In this document: piece after piece, positions 36,326 to 45,665 of the stretch
Numbering within the stretch: the stretch's first letter is position 1
How the letters are laid out: every line of letters begins with the position of its first letter
Source: JARFQH01 sp963825595
GTDB lineage: Bacteria > Desulfobacterota > Desulfobacteria > Desulfobacterales > SG8-13
Assembly (NCBI GenBank): GCA_963825595.1
Contig: CAWGUE010000013.1
Coordinates: 124,001-188,000, forward strand
DNA: 64,000 bases
Direction: 5' to 3'
Translations under genes and position numbers: made by a program
The notes under the pieces: model-generated
The model's input: the letters and a program-made list of their open reading frames with translations, nothing else
Databases searched by the model: none
What the model was told of the DNA's origin: nothing

Positions 36326-37522
36326 CTACCATACGCGCATTCGCCCTTCTTGCAAGCGGTGAAAGAGTTTTGCTGCCGGGTTTTCGAAACGAGCCAAAAG
36401 GATCATGGCGGCAATGATGTAAGGCTTGTAACCGGCCTGGGCATAAAGCGGGTCCCTGTATCGGTCGAAGACGGTGGCGGCCACTTCTCCCGCGCGGCAG
36501 CTCACTCCGGTGATGTCTGCCGGCAGGCAGTGCATATAGAGGGCATCGCCGTTTCGGGTTTGCTTCATCAGATCCTCCGTGCACTCCCAATGTTTGAATT
36601 CAGAATTCTGAGCCAGCAGCTCTTTTTCAAGAGTCTTGATTCCCTCCATGTGGCCCTTGCCGTATAGAGCGGTCCGTTTTTCCATGGCGGCAAAGGGTGC
36701 CCAGCTCTTGGGGTAGACGATATCGGCATCTTTAAACGCTTTTTCCATGCTGTTGGTCTTGCGGTAAATTCCGCCGGAAGCTTGCGCATTTTTCACGGCC
36801 ACGGCTTCGACTTCGGGCATGATGTCATAGCCGGGCGGATGGGCCAGCACCACTTCCATTCCGAAGCGGCTCATCAAGCCGACGACACCCTGGGGGACGG
36901 ACAACGGTTTTCCGTATGAGGGGGAATAGGCCCATGACATAACGATCTTTTTGTTCCGCAGGTTTTCGACCCCGCCGAATCGGTGGATCAAATGAAGCAT
37001 ATCGGACATGGATTGGGTCGGATGGTCGATGTCGCATTGCAGGTTGACCACGGTGGGCCTCTGCTCCAATATTCCGGACTCATGGCCCTGTTGGACCGCT
37101 GCAGCCACCTCGCGCATGTAGGCGTTACCCCGGCCGATATACATATCGTCGCGGATGCCGATCACATCGGCCATGAATGATACCATATTGGCGGTTTCCC
37201 GAACGGTTTCTCCATGGGCGATCTGTGATTTGCCTTCATCCAGGTCCTGCAGCGCCAGCCCGAGAAGATTGGCGGCGCTGGCAAAGCTGAACCGCGTTCG
37301 GGTCGAATTGTCACGGAAGATGGAAATGGCCAAACCGCTGTCGAAAAACCGCGCAGAAATGTTGTTGCGCCGCAGGCCGCGCAAAATTTCCGCTGCAGTA
37401 AACACCGCCGCGATTTCTTCATCGGACCTTTCCCAGGTGAGCAGAAAGTCTGTATGACGCATTCCCTGGGTGAACAGTCGCCCGAGCTTTTCGATCTTTT
37501 CCTTGATTTGTTTACGCTCCAT
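36326..37522 (-). CDS. ygeW: YgeW-family knotted carbamoyltransferase
   Basis: A 398-residue ATCase/OTCase-fold enzyme with the carbamoyl-phosphate loop FRDNSTRTRFSF, a GRGNAYMREVAAA stretch, the HPTQSMSDM block and the HCLPAD segment before the C-terminus. Its length, GK-rich C-terminal region and catalytic signatures fit the YgeW group (knotted carbamoyltransferases whose natural acceptor is unknown). In E. coli ygeW lies next to ygeX and ygeY and is induced with purine degradation. Here it is the last gene of the minus-strand catabolic cluster, 107 bases after a PLP enzyme. In the catabolic direction it would split a carbamoylated intermediate to yield carbamoyl phosphate for carbamate kinase. 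Confidence 0.88.
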   Translation of the reverse strand: MERKQIKEKIEKLGRLFTQGMRHTDFLLTWERSDEEIAAVFTAAEILRGLRRNNISARFFDSGLAISIFRDNSTRTRFSFASAANLLGLALQDLDEGKSQIAHGETVRETANMVSFMADVIGIRDDMYIGRGNAYMREVAAAVQQGHESGILEQRPTVVNLQCDIDHPTQSMSDMLHLIHRFGGVENLRNKKIVMSWAYSPSYGKPLSVPQGVVGLMSRFGMEVVLAHPPGYDIMPEVEAVAVKNAQASGGIYRKTNSMEKAFKDADIVYPKSWAPFAAMEKRTALYGKGHMEGIKTLEKELLAQNSEFKHWECTEDLMKQTRNGDALYMHCLPADITGVSCRAGEVAATVFDRYRDPLYAQAGYKPYIIAAMILLARFENPAAKLFHRLQEGRMRVW

Positions 37523-37629
37523 TTTTTTAATCCCCTAAGTCTTTGCGTGCTGTTTTTTTATCCCAGGGTCTTAACCCGTCAATTTTACCAAAAAATATCT
37601 CGACGATCCACCGTGAATCGCTTCCGGTT

Positions 37630-39090
37630 TTAAAGCAGGCCGACGCTGTCGTTGAATTCCTCGATCAGCGCGTCGATTTGAGCGACCTGTGCGAACGTAC
37701 CGTTCCAATAGCGGTCATGACCGTACCACTGCTCATTGAGTTCATCGACATCGCGACCCTGCTGTTCGACCCAAGTGAAGTATTTGAGATTGTGAATCGT
37801 TTTGCGATCATAATAGGAGAGTTCTTTGACATGGTCGACCGTGATCGATTTTGCACATTCGATATCCCGCTGGGCATCCGCTTCGGTGTATGGTCCGCGC
37901 TCCCGCGAGAGTTCTTCCAGCCGCGATCCATAGAGTTGCATGGAATCGGTGGCGATAGTGACGACAGTGTCCTCTTCCGTCAGTTCACTGTACTTGGCAA
38001 ACTTGATTGCGGCGATCAAATTACCGATTCCCGATATTCCCAGAAAGTCGAGTTCTGAAGCCAACTCTGCCGGGACACCTTCAGCCACCAGCGCCCTGCG
38101 GCCCTTTTCTTCATTGAACAGACGCAGCAGCCGCATGGGGACCTCGTCGTCGACAGCGATCACGAAGTCGGTTTCCTTACAATCATGGACCCAGGGGACG
38201 TGTTTGTCCCCGATGCCTTCGATGCGGTGGTCTCCAAAACCGTTGCGCAGCAGCGTTGGGCACTGAAGAGCTTCACCGACCACCAGCTTGGCCCGCGGAA
38301 ACCGCTGTTTGAGGTAGTAACCGGCACCAAGAGTGCCTCCGGAACCGGAAGAAGCAACGTACCCGGCCAACCGTTTTCCCTGCTCAATGTGCGGTTGGAG
38401 GATCTCTTCGACGGCCCGGCCGGTCACGGCAAAGTGCCACAGAGGATTGCCGAGCTCATCAAACTGGTTGAAGATCTGCAGATTCTCCCCGGATTTGCGC
38501 AATTCCCAACACTTGTCGAAGATTTCTTTGACGTTGGATTCGCAACCCGGTGTGGCTATGACCTCTCCGGCGATACGCTGCAGCCACTCGAAACGCTCCT
38601 TTGACATTCCCGCGGGCAGGATCGCAACGGCGCGGCAGGCCAGAAGAGCCGAAATATAGGCACCGCCACGGCAGTAATTTCCTGTTGAGGGCCAGACGGC
38701 CTTTGTTTCCTGTGGGTCGAACTGGCCGGTTACCAAACGGGGAACCAGGCAACCGAAGGTCGCGCCCACTTTGTGCGCACCGGTGGGAAACCAACGACCG
38801 ATGAGCACAATAATGGTTGCCCGGCAACCGGTGAGCTCCGTCGGCAGCACCCTGTGGTTGACCCCGCCGAACAAGCCTCCGGCCTCCTGCGGTTCGTTTT
38901 TCCAGCATATGCGGTACAGGTTGGCCGGATGGACGTCCCACAGTCCGATCTGCGATAGCTGGTTTTTTATCTTTCCGGGCACCTTGTGCGGATTATTCAT
39001 CATGTCAAAGGTGGGCAGCGTGATGTTTTTCGCCCGGCAGTACGCGACGTTTTTATCACGAATTTCAGAGTTTACGCTTAAATCGATCAC
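37630..39090 (-). CDS. Fold-type II PLP-dependent lyase-like enzyme
   Basis: A 486-residue enzyme of the tryptophan-synthase-beta/cysteine-synthase fold. The internal aldimine lysine is in PTGAHKVGATFG, the phosphate cradle in SSGSGGTLGAG, and further strands show YCRGGAYISALLA and SMQLYGSR. Relatives cleave or replace beta substituents of amino acids. It is clearly distinct from classic YgeX (diaminopropionate ammonia-lyase), although it occupies the corresponding place between the threonine-synthase-like gene and ygeW. The start is GTG with AAAGGA seven bases before it; an in-frame ATG 66 bases upstream is not supported. Reaction inferred as ammonia or amine elimination. Confidence 0.8.
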   Translation of the reverse strand: MIDLSVNSEIRDKNVAYCRAKNITLPTFDMMNNPHKVPGKIKNQLSQIGLWDVHPANLYRICWKNEPQEAGGLFGGVNHRVLPTELTGCRATIIVLIGRWFPTGAHKVGATFGCLVPRLVTGQFDPQETKAVWPSTGNYCRGGAYISALLACRAVAILPAGMSKERFEWLQRIAGEVIATPGCESNVKEIFDKCWELRKSGENLQIFNQFDELGNPLWHFAVTGRAVEEILQPHIEQGKRLAGYVASSGSGGTLGAGYYLKQRFPRAKLVVGEALQCPTLLRNGFGDHRIEGIGDKHVPWVHDCKETDFVIAVDDEVPMRLLRLFNEEKGRRALVAEGVPAELASELDFLGISGIGNLIAAIKFAKYSELTEEDTVVTIATDSMQLYGSRLEELSRERGPYTEADAQRDIECAKSITVDHVKELSYYDRKTIHNLKYFTWVEQQGRDVDELNEQWYGHDRYWNGTFAQVAQIDALIEEFNDSVGLL

Positions 39091-39164
39091 AGTTTTTTCC
39101 TTTTGTTTAGCACTCCCGCTATGTACCGGTTGCCGATTACTGATCGACGGGCGCATACGTTGAG

Positions 39165-40400
39165 TTAGAGAATGTCGTCCAGCGAGCGGACGAGCCGTTC
39201 CGGCACGGCGATTCCGCGAGCGGCAGCCGCGCTGTCCTTGAGGCCGTTTCCGGTCGCCAGGATCACGATGACGGCGTCGCGGGGAATTTCGCTCTTAACC
39301 TGCAAGAATCCAGCGAACGCCGCCGCGCTCGCCGGTTCCGTGAAAAGGCCCGTAGATCGCGACAGCCGGGCCTGGGAGGCAAGGATCATCTCGTCGGATA
39401 CGGTGATCACCTTTCCGCCGTAGGTTCTCAACTGGCTCAGTGCGTGAATACCGTTGCGCGGAACATCCACGCATATGGAATCAGCGATCGTGCGGCTCGG
39501 GAGGTTTTCGAAACGGCCGGTATTGAAGGCCCGGTAAAGGGCATCCGAGGTATCGGACTGAACCGAGAAGATCTGCGGGATGTCTTCAATGTATCCCAAC
39601 TGTTTCAGGTCCCGGAAACCCTTGTAGACACCGGCCACGATACACCCGTCTCCGGTACCCACGAACAAGACGTCCGGTGCTCTCTTAAGCTGCCGGAACA
39701 ATTCCAAAGCGACGGTCTTTTTACCCTCGATCGTCATGGGATTGTAACCCGAGTTGCGGTTCATACCGCCGACCGCTTGGGTATACGCCAGGGACAGATC
39801 ATACGCATGGTCGTAGTTACCGTCCACCCGGTGAACGACTGCTCCGTACTGTAAGGCCTGGATCAATTTGGCAGGTGGAGCTGTTTTGGGCAGAAAAAGG
39901 ATCACTTTTTGGCGGGCGGCCGCCCCGATGCCGGCCATTGACGAGCCGGCATTGCCGGTGGATGCCACCACAATCGTATCGATGCCGTATTGTTTTGCAA
40001 AGGCGGAAACCAAGTAGGACGCTCTGTCCTTGAACGAGCTGGTGGGATTGGCGCCGTCGTCTTTGATGTAAAAGGCCTCGAACCCGAGTTCTTCACGCAG
40101 GATACCCGGTTCCCACAGCGGTGTGTTGCCCACCGGAATAGGCGGAAAAAAACGCTCGTCCACCGGGAGCAATTCCCCAATGTCGATAGCCTTCCCGACA
40201 GTACTTCCCTGGAGTTCGACCTCCAGGACACCGGATAGGGGTTGATCGTCCGCCTGTCGTTCGGAACAGAGCGCGCAAACATATTGATGGGGATCGATAC
40301 TGTACCGCTGTCCACATTCGCTGCAGGTATAGTTGAACGTTATCACTTCTCGTCCCGTTTCGGCCGATTGCTTTTCGGTTGACATTCCCGCAGCCGCCAA
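39165..40400 (-). CDS. Threonine-synthase-like PLP enzyme with N-terminal zinc knuckle
   Basis: A 411-residue fold-type II PLP enzyme. Cysteines in CSECG and CALC form a zinc-ribbon-like segment (about residues 30-50). The catalytic lysine is in NPTSSFKDRAS, the phosphate loop in GTGDGCIVAG, and a STGNAGSSMAG block binds the cofactor ring. Threonine-synthase relatives also include diaminopropionate- and other beta/gamma-elimination enzymes. Sequence alone does not prove threonine synthesis; no hom or thrB is nearby, and the context is catabolic. The start is a TTG lying in a hairpin loop together with AGAGG (40387-40420); ATG at 40385 is the alternative. Confidence 0.8.
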   Translation of the reverse strand: MAAAGMSTEKQSAETGREVITFNYTCSECGQRYSIDPHQYVCALCSERQADDQPLSGVLEVELQGSTVGKAIDIGELLPVDERFFPPIPVGNTPLWEPGILREELGFEAFYIKDDGANPTSSFKDRASYLVSAFAKQYGIDTIVVASTGNAGSSMAGIGAAARQKVILFLPKTAPPAKLIQALQYGAVVHRVDGNYDHAYDLSLAYTQAVGGMNRNSGYNPMTIEGKKTVALELFRQLKRAPDVLFVGTGDGCIVAGVYKGFRDLKQLGYIEDIPQIFSVQSDTSDALYRAFNTGRFENLPSRTIADSICVDVPRNGIHALSQLRTYGGKVITVSDEMILASQARLSRSTGLFTEPASAAAFAGFLQVKSEIPRDAVIVILATGNGLKDSAAAARGIAVPERLVRSLDDIL

Positions 40401-40420
40401 GCACCTCTGTCGGCTGCGGG
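40387..40420 (-). promoter_or_regulatory. Hairpin enclosing the translation start of the threonine-synthase-like gene
   Basis: CCCGCAGCCG pairs perfectly with CGGCTGCGGG (10 bp, 14-base loop). On the mRNA the loop holds AGAGG and the TTG start codon. It may limit ribosome access until opened by a protein or by translation of the upstream TRAP genes. No T-run follows, so it is not a terminator. Confidence 0.55.
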
Positions 40421-40506
40421 ATCATCCCGGTAATTATTTCAAGGGTCGGGGCGTTTTTCCTGCAAATGCTCCCGGATATTGAAAACGCCTCGAGGGATCT
40501 ATTTTT

Positions 40507-41544
40507 TTACTTTTGAGCCTGCTGGATGGCTTCCAGGAAGGCATTCAGCATATCCTGACCCTCGGGACCGAATTTTTCCACGATCAACGCTTCGACCTTG
40601 GGTGCGGCCAATTCCTTAAATTTGGCTTTTTGCTCCGCGGTCAGGGCGTTGACCTTCATCTTCTTGGACAGAGCCGGGAGACCCCGATCTGAAGCTTCGA
40701 TAATGCGCCCCATCCCGCGGCCGGCAACGATGGCCGATTTGGCTGAATAGTTGACGACATCCTTCTCGCTGGCACTCAAGCTATTCCAGAAATCATTGTT
40801 GATCACCCAGATGTAAGGGGCGAATAGATGTCCGCTGAGGGTCAGATACCCCTGCACTTCATCGAACTTGGCAAAGGCGATGATGGGGACCGGGTTCATC
40901 TGGCCGTCAGCCACGCCGGTCTGCAGGGCGGTATAGACTTCGGACCAGGCAATTGCGGCCGGTTGACCACCGAGGGAGCTGATGATGGCCTTGTGCGTGT
41001 CAAGTCCCATGGTTCGGATTTTGAGTCCCTTCATGTCATCGGGACTCTGAATCGGCCGCTTGGAATTTGTAATCTGAAAGAACCCGCCGGAATCACCGAA
41101 TCCCAGCACATGCATGCCGGTTTTCTTCTCGATGTCGGTGGCCAGTTTTTGGCCGAATGGTCCGTCAAACACCGCGTAGGTCGTGCTGATATTGGGAAAG
41201 GCGAAGGGCACATCCAAAACGCCGATGAGGGGATAGGCCGAGGCGAATCCGCCCACCGAATGAATGCCGGACTGGATGACGCCGGCCTTTACCTGTTGCA
41301 GGACCTCCGCATCTTTTCCCAACTGCCCGGAGGGAAAAATCTCCACGGTAACCGACCCGTTGGTTCCGGCTTCCACCAGGCTTTTAAACACGGTCGCCAT
41401 GGCACCGGTGGGGTTGTCGAAAGGATCGTCCTTGTTGAGATGGTGCAGTTTGATCGTTTTAGCGGCCGCAGCCGTGCCGGATAGACTCAAAACCATGAGC
41501 AGCACCAGGGTGAGCACCAATACCGAATTAAAAATCTTTCTCAT
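40507..41544 (-). CDS. dctP: TRAP transporter periplasmic solute-binding subunit (DctP type)
   Basis: A 345-residue exported protein with signal peptide (about 1-30, cleaved after GTAAAA). The DctP fold is visible in KTIKLHHLNKDDPFDNPTGAMA, FPSGQLGKDAEVLQQVKAG, the ITNSKRPIQSPDDMKGLKIRT conserved segment with its ligand-contacting arginine, and a QMNPVPIIAFAKFDEVQGYL stretch. It binds an organic acid or amino compound with high affinity and hands it to DctQM. AAGGAGG precedes the ATG. It is the third gene of the TRAP set (order Q, M, P) in this operon, an uncommon but not rare order. Confidence 0.92.
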   Translation of the reverse strand: MRKIFNSVLVLTLVLLMVLSLSGTAAAAKTIKLHHLNKDDPFDNPTGAMATVFKSLVEAGTNGSVTVEIFPSGQLGKDAEVLQQVKAGVIQSGIHSVGGFASAYPLIGVLDVPFAFPNISTTYAVFDGPFGQKLATDIEKKTGMHVLGFGDSGGFFQITNSKRPIQSPDDMKGLKIRTMGLDTHKAIISSLGGQPAAIAWSEVYTALQTGVADGQMNPVPIIAFAKFDEVQGYLTLSGHLFAPYIWVINNDFWNSLSASEKDVVNYSAKSAIVAGRGMGRIIEASDRGLPALSKKMKVNALTAEQKAKFKELAAPKVEALIVEKFGPEGQDMLNAFLEAIQQAQK

Positions 41545-41600
41545 TTTATCCTCCTTGTTTGTACCGGCAACCGCGTTGCCGTTCATGGATGAAAAACCGT

Positions 41601-42884
41601 TTACATTCCCAGTAATATACGGGGAATAAACAATGTCATTTTGTCCCAGTATGCCACCACCACGAGGACCAGGATTTCAACGACCAGAAAGGGGAGAAGG
41701 GCAACGCTGATCCGTTCAATTCGTTCGCCGGTGACCGAGGAAAGGACGAACAGACAGGCTCCCACCGGCGGTGTCATAAGAGAGATGTTGAGGGCCAGTA
41801 CGATCATGATCCCGGCGTGGACCGGATCCATTCCGATGGTGGCGGTCAGGGGGGCCAGCACGGGCGCCAGGATGATCAGGGCGGCGTTGATGTCCATGAA
41901 CATGCCGATAGCCAGCAGCAGGGCAAGAATCAGGCCGATGATTACTCGGGGGTCGCTGGAGAGAAACAGGAAAAAGGCCGCAATTTTTTGGGGGATCTGC
42001 ATGAACGTCATCCACCAGCTTAAAATCGAAGCGCTGGCGATAATCAAAAACACAATTCCGGTAATGCGGGCAGTTCGGATGAGCATCTCCAGAATGTCCT
42101 TGAATGTCAGCGCCCGGTAAACAACCGTGCCGATCAGAAGAGCGTAGAATACGGCAATTGCCGCCGCTTCGGTCGGGGTGACAATGCCGCCAAGGATGCC
42201 GCCGAGGATGATTCCGGGCATCAACAGGGCCAGGAAACTCGACTTGAAGGCCCACAGGATGCGCAGCAGGCTGAAGCGTTCCTTGCTCTTGGGCAGGTTC
42301 AACCGCCGCCCCAAGGCGGCGATAACCGCCATGCACAGCAGGCAGATGAGCAGCCCGGGAAGTATTCCTGCTGCAAACAGGCCGGCGATGGATACCCCCA
42401 TCAGCGAACCGTAGATCACCATCAGGTTGGACGGCGGGATGGTGGGCCCGATTATGGAGCCGGCCACGGTCACGGCGCAAGCGAAGGGGCGCGTGTAACC
42501 TTCCTTAACCATGGCCGGCACCAGCGTGTTTCCGAAAGCGGCCGAATCGGCCACGGCTGCGCCGGTCATGCCGGCGAACAGGACCGAGGCGATCATGTTC
42601 GAATGGGCCAGGCCGCCGCGGGTGTAGCCGACAAGGGCATCGGCGAAGGCTGCGAGCTTTTCGGTAATGCCTGAGCGGTTCATGATTTCACCGGCCAGGA
42701 TGAAAAATGGCATGGCCATGAAAGTGAAAAGGTCCAGGCCTTCGAAAAAGCGTTTGGGAGCCATGGTGAGAAAGTTTTCTCCACCGATCTGCAGAAGACC
42801 GGCCACACCGGCCACACCGAGGGTGACGCCGATAGGCAGCCCGATCAGGATAAAAAAGAAGAACAAAACGATGACAACGGCCAT
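41601..42884 (-). CDS. dctM: TRAP transporter large membrane subunit (DctM type)
   Basis: A 427-residue membrane protein with about 12 hydrophobic segments forming the transport channel of a TRAP system. Family motifs include FLTMAPKRFFEGLDLFTFMAMPFFILAGEIMN, GMTGAAVADSAAFG, the PPSNLMVIYG stretch and MTPPVGACLFV near the C-terminus. Uptake is driven by the sodium or proton gradient. The ATG with GAGGG upstream was chosen over a much longer frame, the N-terminus of which overlaps dctQ out of frame. It is separated from dctQ by 11 bases and from dctP by 56. Confidence 0.92.
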   Translation of the reverse strand: MAVVIVLFFFFILIGLPIGVTLGVAGVAGLLQIGGENFLTMAPKRFFEGLDLFTFMAMPFFILAGEIMNRSGITEKLAAFADALVGYTRGGLAHSNMIASVLFAGMTGAAVADSAAFGNTLVPAMVKEGYTRPFACAVTVAGSIIGPTIPPSNLMVIYGSLMGVSIAGLFAAGILPGLLICLLCMAVIAALGRRLNLPKSKERFSLLRILWAFKSSFLALLMPGIILGGILGGIVTPTEAAAIAVFYALLIGTVVYRALTFKDILEMLIRTARITGIVFLIIASASILSWWMTFMQIPQKIAAFFLFLSSDPRVIIGLILALLLAIGMFMDINAALIILAPVLAPLTATIGMDPVHAGIMIVLALNISLMTPPVGACLFVLSSVTGERIERISVALLPFLVVEILVLVVVAYWDKMTLFIPRILLGM

Positions 42885-42895
42885 GGAATATCCCT

Positions 42896-43393
42896 CTATT
42901 GTGATGTCGGTTCCGGCGGCCCGGTCAGGTTTCGAATCATTGCCGCAAAGATCTGGACGGACGTCAGGGCCGCAGACACCGGAACCGCCGCAAACGGCAC
43001 CACCATGGTCATTCCGAAAATGGTGGCGTACTGGCTGGCACCGGATACGGTCATTCCGATGCCGTAGTAGGTGAGAAAAATAAAGAACATAAGGCTGACG
43101 ATATCGAGCATGAAGACAAGCTTGCGGCCGGCTTTTCGGGGCAGACGCTGGAGGAGCAGTTCGAGACCGATGTGCTCCCGGTAATACGCGCCGCATGAAA
43201 CCGCCAGAAGGGCGGCCCAAATCATGACGTATCTCGAAAACTCTTCTGTCCAGGTCACACCCAGCTCCAGGACATAGCGTTCGATCACCCCAAACCAGAT
43301 GACGACGACCATTGCCCCTACCAGCAAGGCACAGACCCGTTCAGCAAGCCAATTCAACTGATCGGAAAAACGGTTAAATGCGTGAATGCTCAT
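42896..43393 (-). CDS. dctQ: TRAP transporter small membrane subunit (DctQ type)
   Basis: A 165-residue protein with four hydrophobic segments of the DctQ family: WLAERVCALLVGAMVVVIWFGVIERYV, TWTEEFSRYVMIWAALLAVSCGAYYREHI, and the later pair. The ERYV and TWTEE-ARY/FxMIWAALL blocks match the family pattern. It assembles with DctM in the inner membrane and helps couple DctP docking. GGAGG lies about 11 bases before the chosen ATG; a start eight codons earlier is possible. Confidence 0.88.
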   Translation of the reverse strand: MSIHAFNRFSDQLNWLAERVCALLVGAMVVVIWFGVIERYVLELGVTWTEEFSRYVMIWAALLAVSCGAYYREHIGLELLLQRLPRKAGRKLVFMLDIVSLMFFIFLTYYGIGMTVSGASQYATIFGMTMVVPFAAVPVSAALTSVQIFAAMIRNLTGPPEPTSQ

Positions 43394-43477
43394 CGAACTG
43401 TGAGGCCTCCATGCCACTTTGTTTGAAAAAAAGCCGATTCATTTGGCAAAATATTTTAAAAGATTCCCCTGCCGCAG

Positions 43478-44434
43478 CTATAATGATCGAACGATGTGTG
43501 TTCCCGCCCTGTTGTGGATGGCTTCTCTTAATTTTTCAGGACGGGTGATGATGGACCTGATGCCGCCGTTTTCAACAAAGGCTGCAGCGGCCGTGATTTT
43601 GGGTTGCATATTGCCGGCACTGAATTGGCCCGTCTGTGTCAGGCGGCGGGCTTCAGCCGCTGAAATCCGGTCGATGGCTTTCTGTTCGGGAGTATCATAA
43701 TGAATGTAAACGTGGTCCACGGAGGTCGAGATGACCAGCAACTCTGCTTCCAGACCAGTGGCCAGAAGGCTCGAGGTAAGGTCTTTGTCGATAACGGCGT
43801 CCACACCGACCATGTTACCGGCAGTATCCATAACAGCGGGAATGCCACCCCCTCCGGCGGCAATCACGCAGAAGCCGCTTTCGGAGAGGGCCTTGATGGC
43901 GTCCAGTTCCACGATGCGCTTTGGATGGGGCGAAGGAACCACTCGGCGAAACCCTTTTCGCCGATCTTCCAAGAATATCCAGTCATGGTGCTGTGCGGTC
44001 AACGCTGCCGCTTTTTCACCGGTATAATAAGCACCGATCGGTTTGGTCGGATGAGCAAAGGAAGGATCTTCGGCGTCCACCTCCACGAGTGTGACCACTG
44101 TGACGGCGGTTTTTTCGATGCCTTTTCTGCTGAAAGCGTTGGCCAGGGATTCCTGAATCTGGTATCCGATGGCGCCCTGGGTGTCGGCCACGCAATTCTT
44201 CAGCGGAACGAAATGCAGTTCGCCGCTGTCATGAGCGATCTCAGACCGCCTGAGAATGAAACCGACTTGGGGACCGTTACCATGAGTGATCACCACTCTC
44301 CAGCCTTCAGCGATCACGTCTGCGATGATGTCGACGGTTTCGCGGACGGCTTCCAGCTGGGCATCCACATCCTGGCGGGATGCATCCTTGATGAGGGAAT
44401 TGCCACCGATGGCGATCACAGCGAGTTTTTCCAT
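43478..44434 (-). CDS. arcC: Carbamate kinase
   Basis: A 318-residue amino acid kinase-family enzyme converting carbamoyl phosphate and ADP to ATP, ammonia and CO2. Motifs include the glycine-rich VIAIGGNSLI start, the VVITHGNGPQVGFI loop and FCVIAAGGGGIPAV with the following VGVDAVIDKDLTSSLLA, and a C-terminal HIV. In the E. coli yge/yqe cluster the equivalent is yqeA. Here it sits 14 bases after the ygeY-like hydrolase and precedes the TRAP genes, so it is the energy-yielding end step of the pathway. Confidence 0.92.
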   Translation of the reverse strand: MEKLAVIAIGGNSLIKDASRQDVDAQLEAVRETVDIIADVIAEGWRVVITHGNGPQVGFILRRSEIAHDSGELHFVPLKNCVADTQGAIGYQIQESLANAFSRKGIEKTAVTVVTLVEVDAEDPSFAHPTKPIGAYYTGEKAAALTAQHHDWIFLEDRRKGFRRVVPSPHPKRIVELDAIKALSESGFCVIAAGGGGIPAVMDTAGNMVGVDAVIDKDLTSSLLATGLEAELLVISTSVDHVYIHYDTPEQKAIDRISAAEARRLTQTGQFSAGNMQPKITAAAAFVENGGIRSIITRPEKLREAIHNRAGTHIVRSL

Positions 44435-44447
44435 GTGGCTATCGCGC

Positions 44448-45665
44448 CTATTCTTTTTCAGGATGATTTTCCGAGTAGATCAGCGGAATTACAGCATACA
44501 TGGCCGCCGCTTTGACCAGTTCGGTTTTCCAGGTGCGTTCGTTGGGTGCGTGGGCCTGGTCTTCGTGCCCCGGCCCGAAACCAACACAAGGTATGCCGTA
44601 GCGCCCCATAATGGAGACGCCGTTTGTGGAAAAAGTCCATTTGTCGACGACCGGCTGTTCCGCAAACAGGGCGGTATAGGCACTGACCAGTGTTTGGCAG
44701 ACCGCATGCTCTTCTGCCAGGGTCCAGGAGGGAAAGTAGCATTGGGTCGGATACACCAGGCCTGTGTATGCCGGGCGGTTGTAATCGTACATTGAGACCT
44801 CGGCTTTGAAATTCCTCACGGACGGGAGATCGCGAATTTCTTCCAGGGCGGATTCCCACGTCTCGCCGGTGGTCAGTCGGCGGTCAACGGAAATGGTGCA
44901 GCTGTCGGCCACGGCACAGCGGGACGGCGAGGTGAAAAATATTTCCGATACGGTCAGAGATCCCTTCCCCAGGAAGGGATCGTCTTTCAGCTTTCCATGC
45001 AGCGCCTGAAGTTCGGCGAGAATCGGCGCCATTTTGAAGATGGCGTTGTCGCCTCTTTCCGGTGCGGACCCGTGCGCACTTATTCCGGAAACCGAGACCG
45101 CGATTTCCATCCGGCCTCGTTGGCCCCGGTGTATTCGGCAAGATGTCGGTTCGGTGGATACCACGAACTCCGGCCGGATATTTCTCTCTTCGATAAGATA
45201 CTGCCAACACAAGCCGTCGCAATCTTCTTCCTGGACGGTACCGGTCATCAGGAGGGTGTAATCTTTCTCCAGTTTGAGATCCTTGATGATCTTTCCGGCA
45301 TAGACCATGGCCGCCATTCCGCCTTCCTGATCACTGGCGCCACGGCCGACAATGACCTCGTCGTCTTCGAACCCCTGGTAGGGGTCGTGTTCCCAGTTTT
45401 CGATTTTGCCGACACCCACCGTGTCGATGTGAGCGTCAATGGCGATCAAATGCTTACCGCTTCCTATCGTGCCGATAATGTTGCCCATGGGGTCGATTTC
45501 CACTTTGTCGAATCCGACAGAATTCATCTCTTTTTCGATGCGACGGATGACCTCTTTCTCCTGGCAACTTTCGCTGGGGATGGCAATCATGTCGCGTAGG
45601 AACCTGGAAATGGCCGGTTTGTAGAATTCCGCCCGGCTCAGCACCGATCTAAAGTCACTGCTCAT
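44448..45665 (-). CDS. ygeY: YgeY-type M20 peptidase-family hydrolase
   Basis: A 405-residue zinc hydrolase of the M20/deacetylase family. Metal ligands can be placed at H in DAHIDTVG, D in GRGASDQEGGMAAM, EE in QEEDCDG and H late in CVGFGPGHEDQAHAPNE. A dimerisation/lid domain lies between (SVSGISAHGSAPERGDNA). YgeY relatives in the yge cluster are thought to hydrolyse a carbamoyl or acyl amino compound; the real substrate is not established. It is the first gene of the likely ygeY-arcC-TRAP-PLP-ygeW operon. Confidence 0.88.
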   Translation of the reverse strand: MSSDFRSVLSRAEFYKPAISRFLRDMIAIPSESCQEKEVIRRIEKEMNSVGFDKVEIDPMGNIIGTIGSGKHLIAIDAHIDTVGVGKIENWEHDPYQGFEDDEVIVGRGASDQEGGMAAMVYAGKIIKDLKLEKDYTLLMTGTVQEEDCDGLCWQYLIEERNIRPEFVVSTEPTSCRIHRGQRGRMEIAVSVSGISAHGSAPERGDNAIFKMAPILAELQALHGKLKDDPFLGKGSLTVSEIFFTSPSRCAVADSCTISVDRRLTTGETWESALEEIRDLPSVRNFKAEVSMYDYNRPAYTGLVYPTQCYFPSWTLAEEHAVCQTLVSAYTALFAEQPVVDKWTFSTNGVSIMGRYGIPCVGFGPGHEDQAHAPNERTWKTELVKAAAMYAVIPLIYSENHPEKE

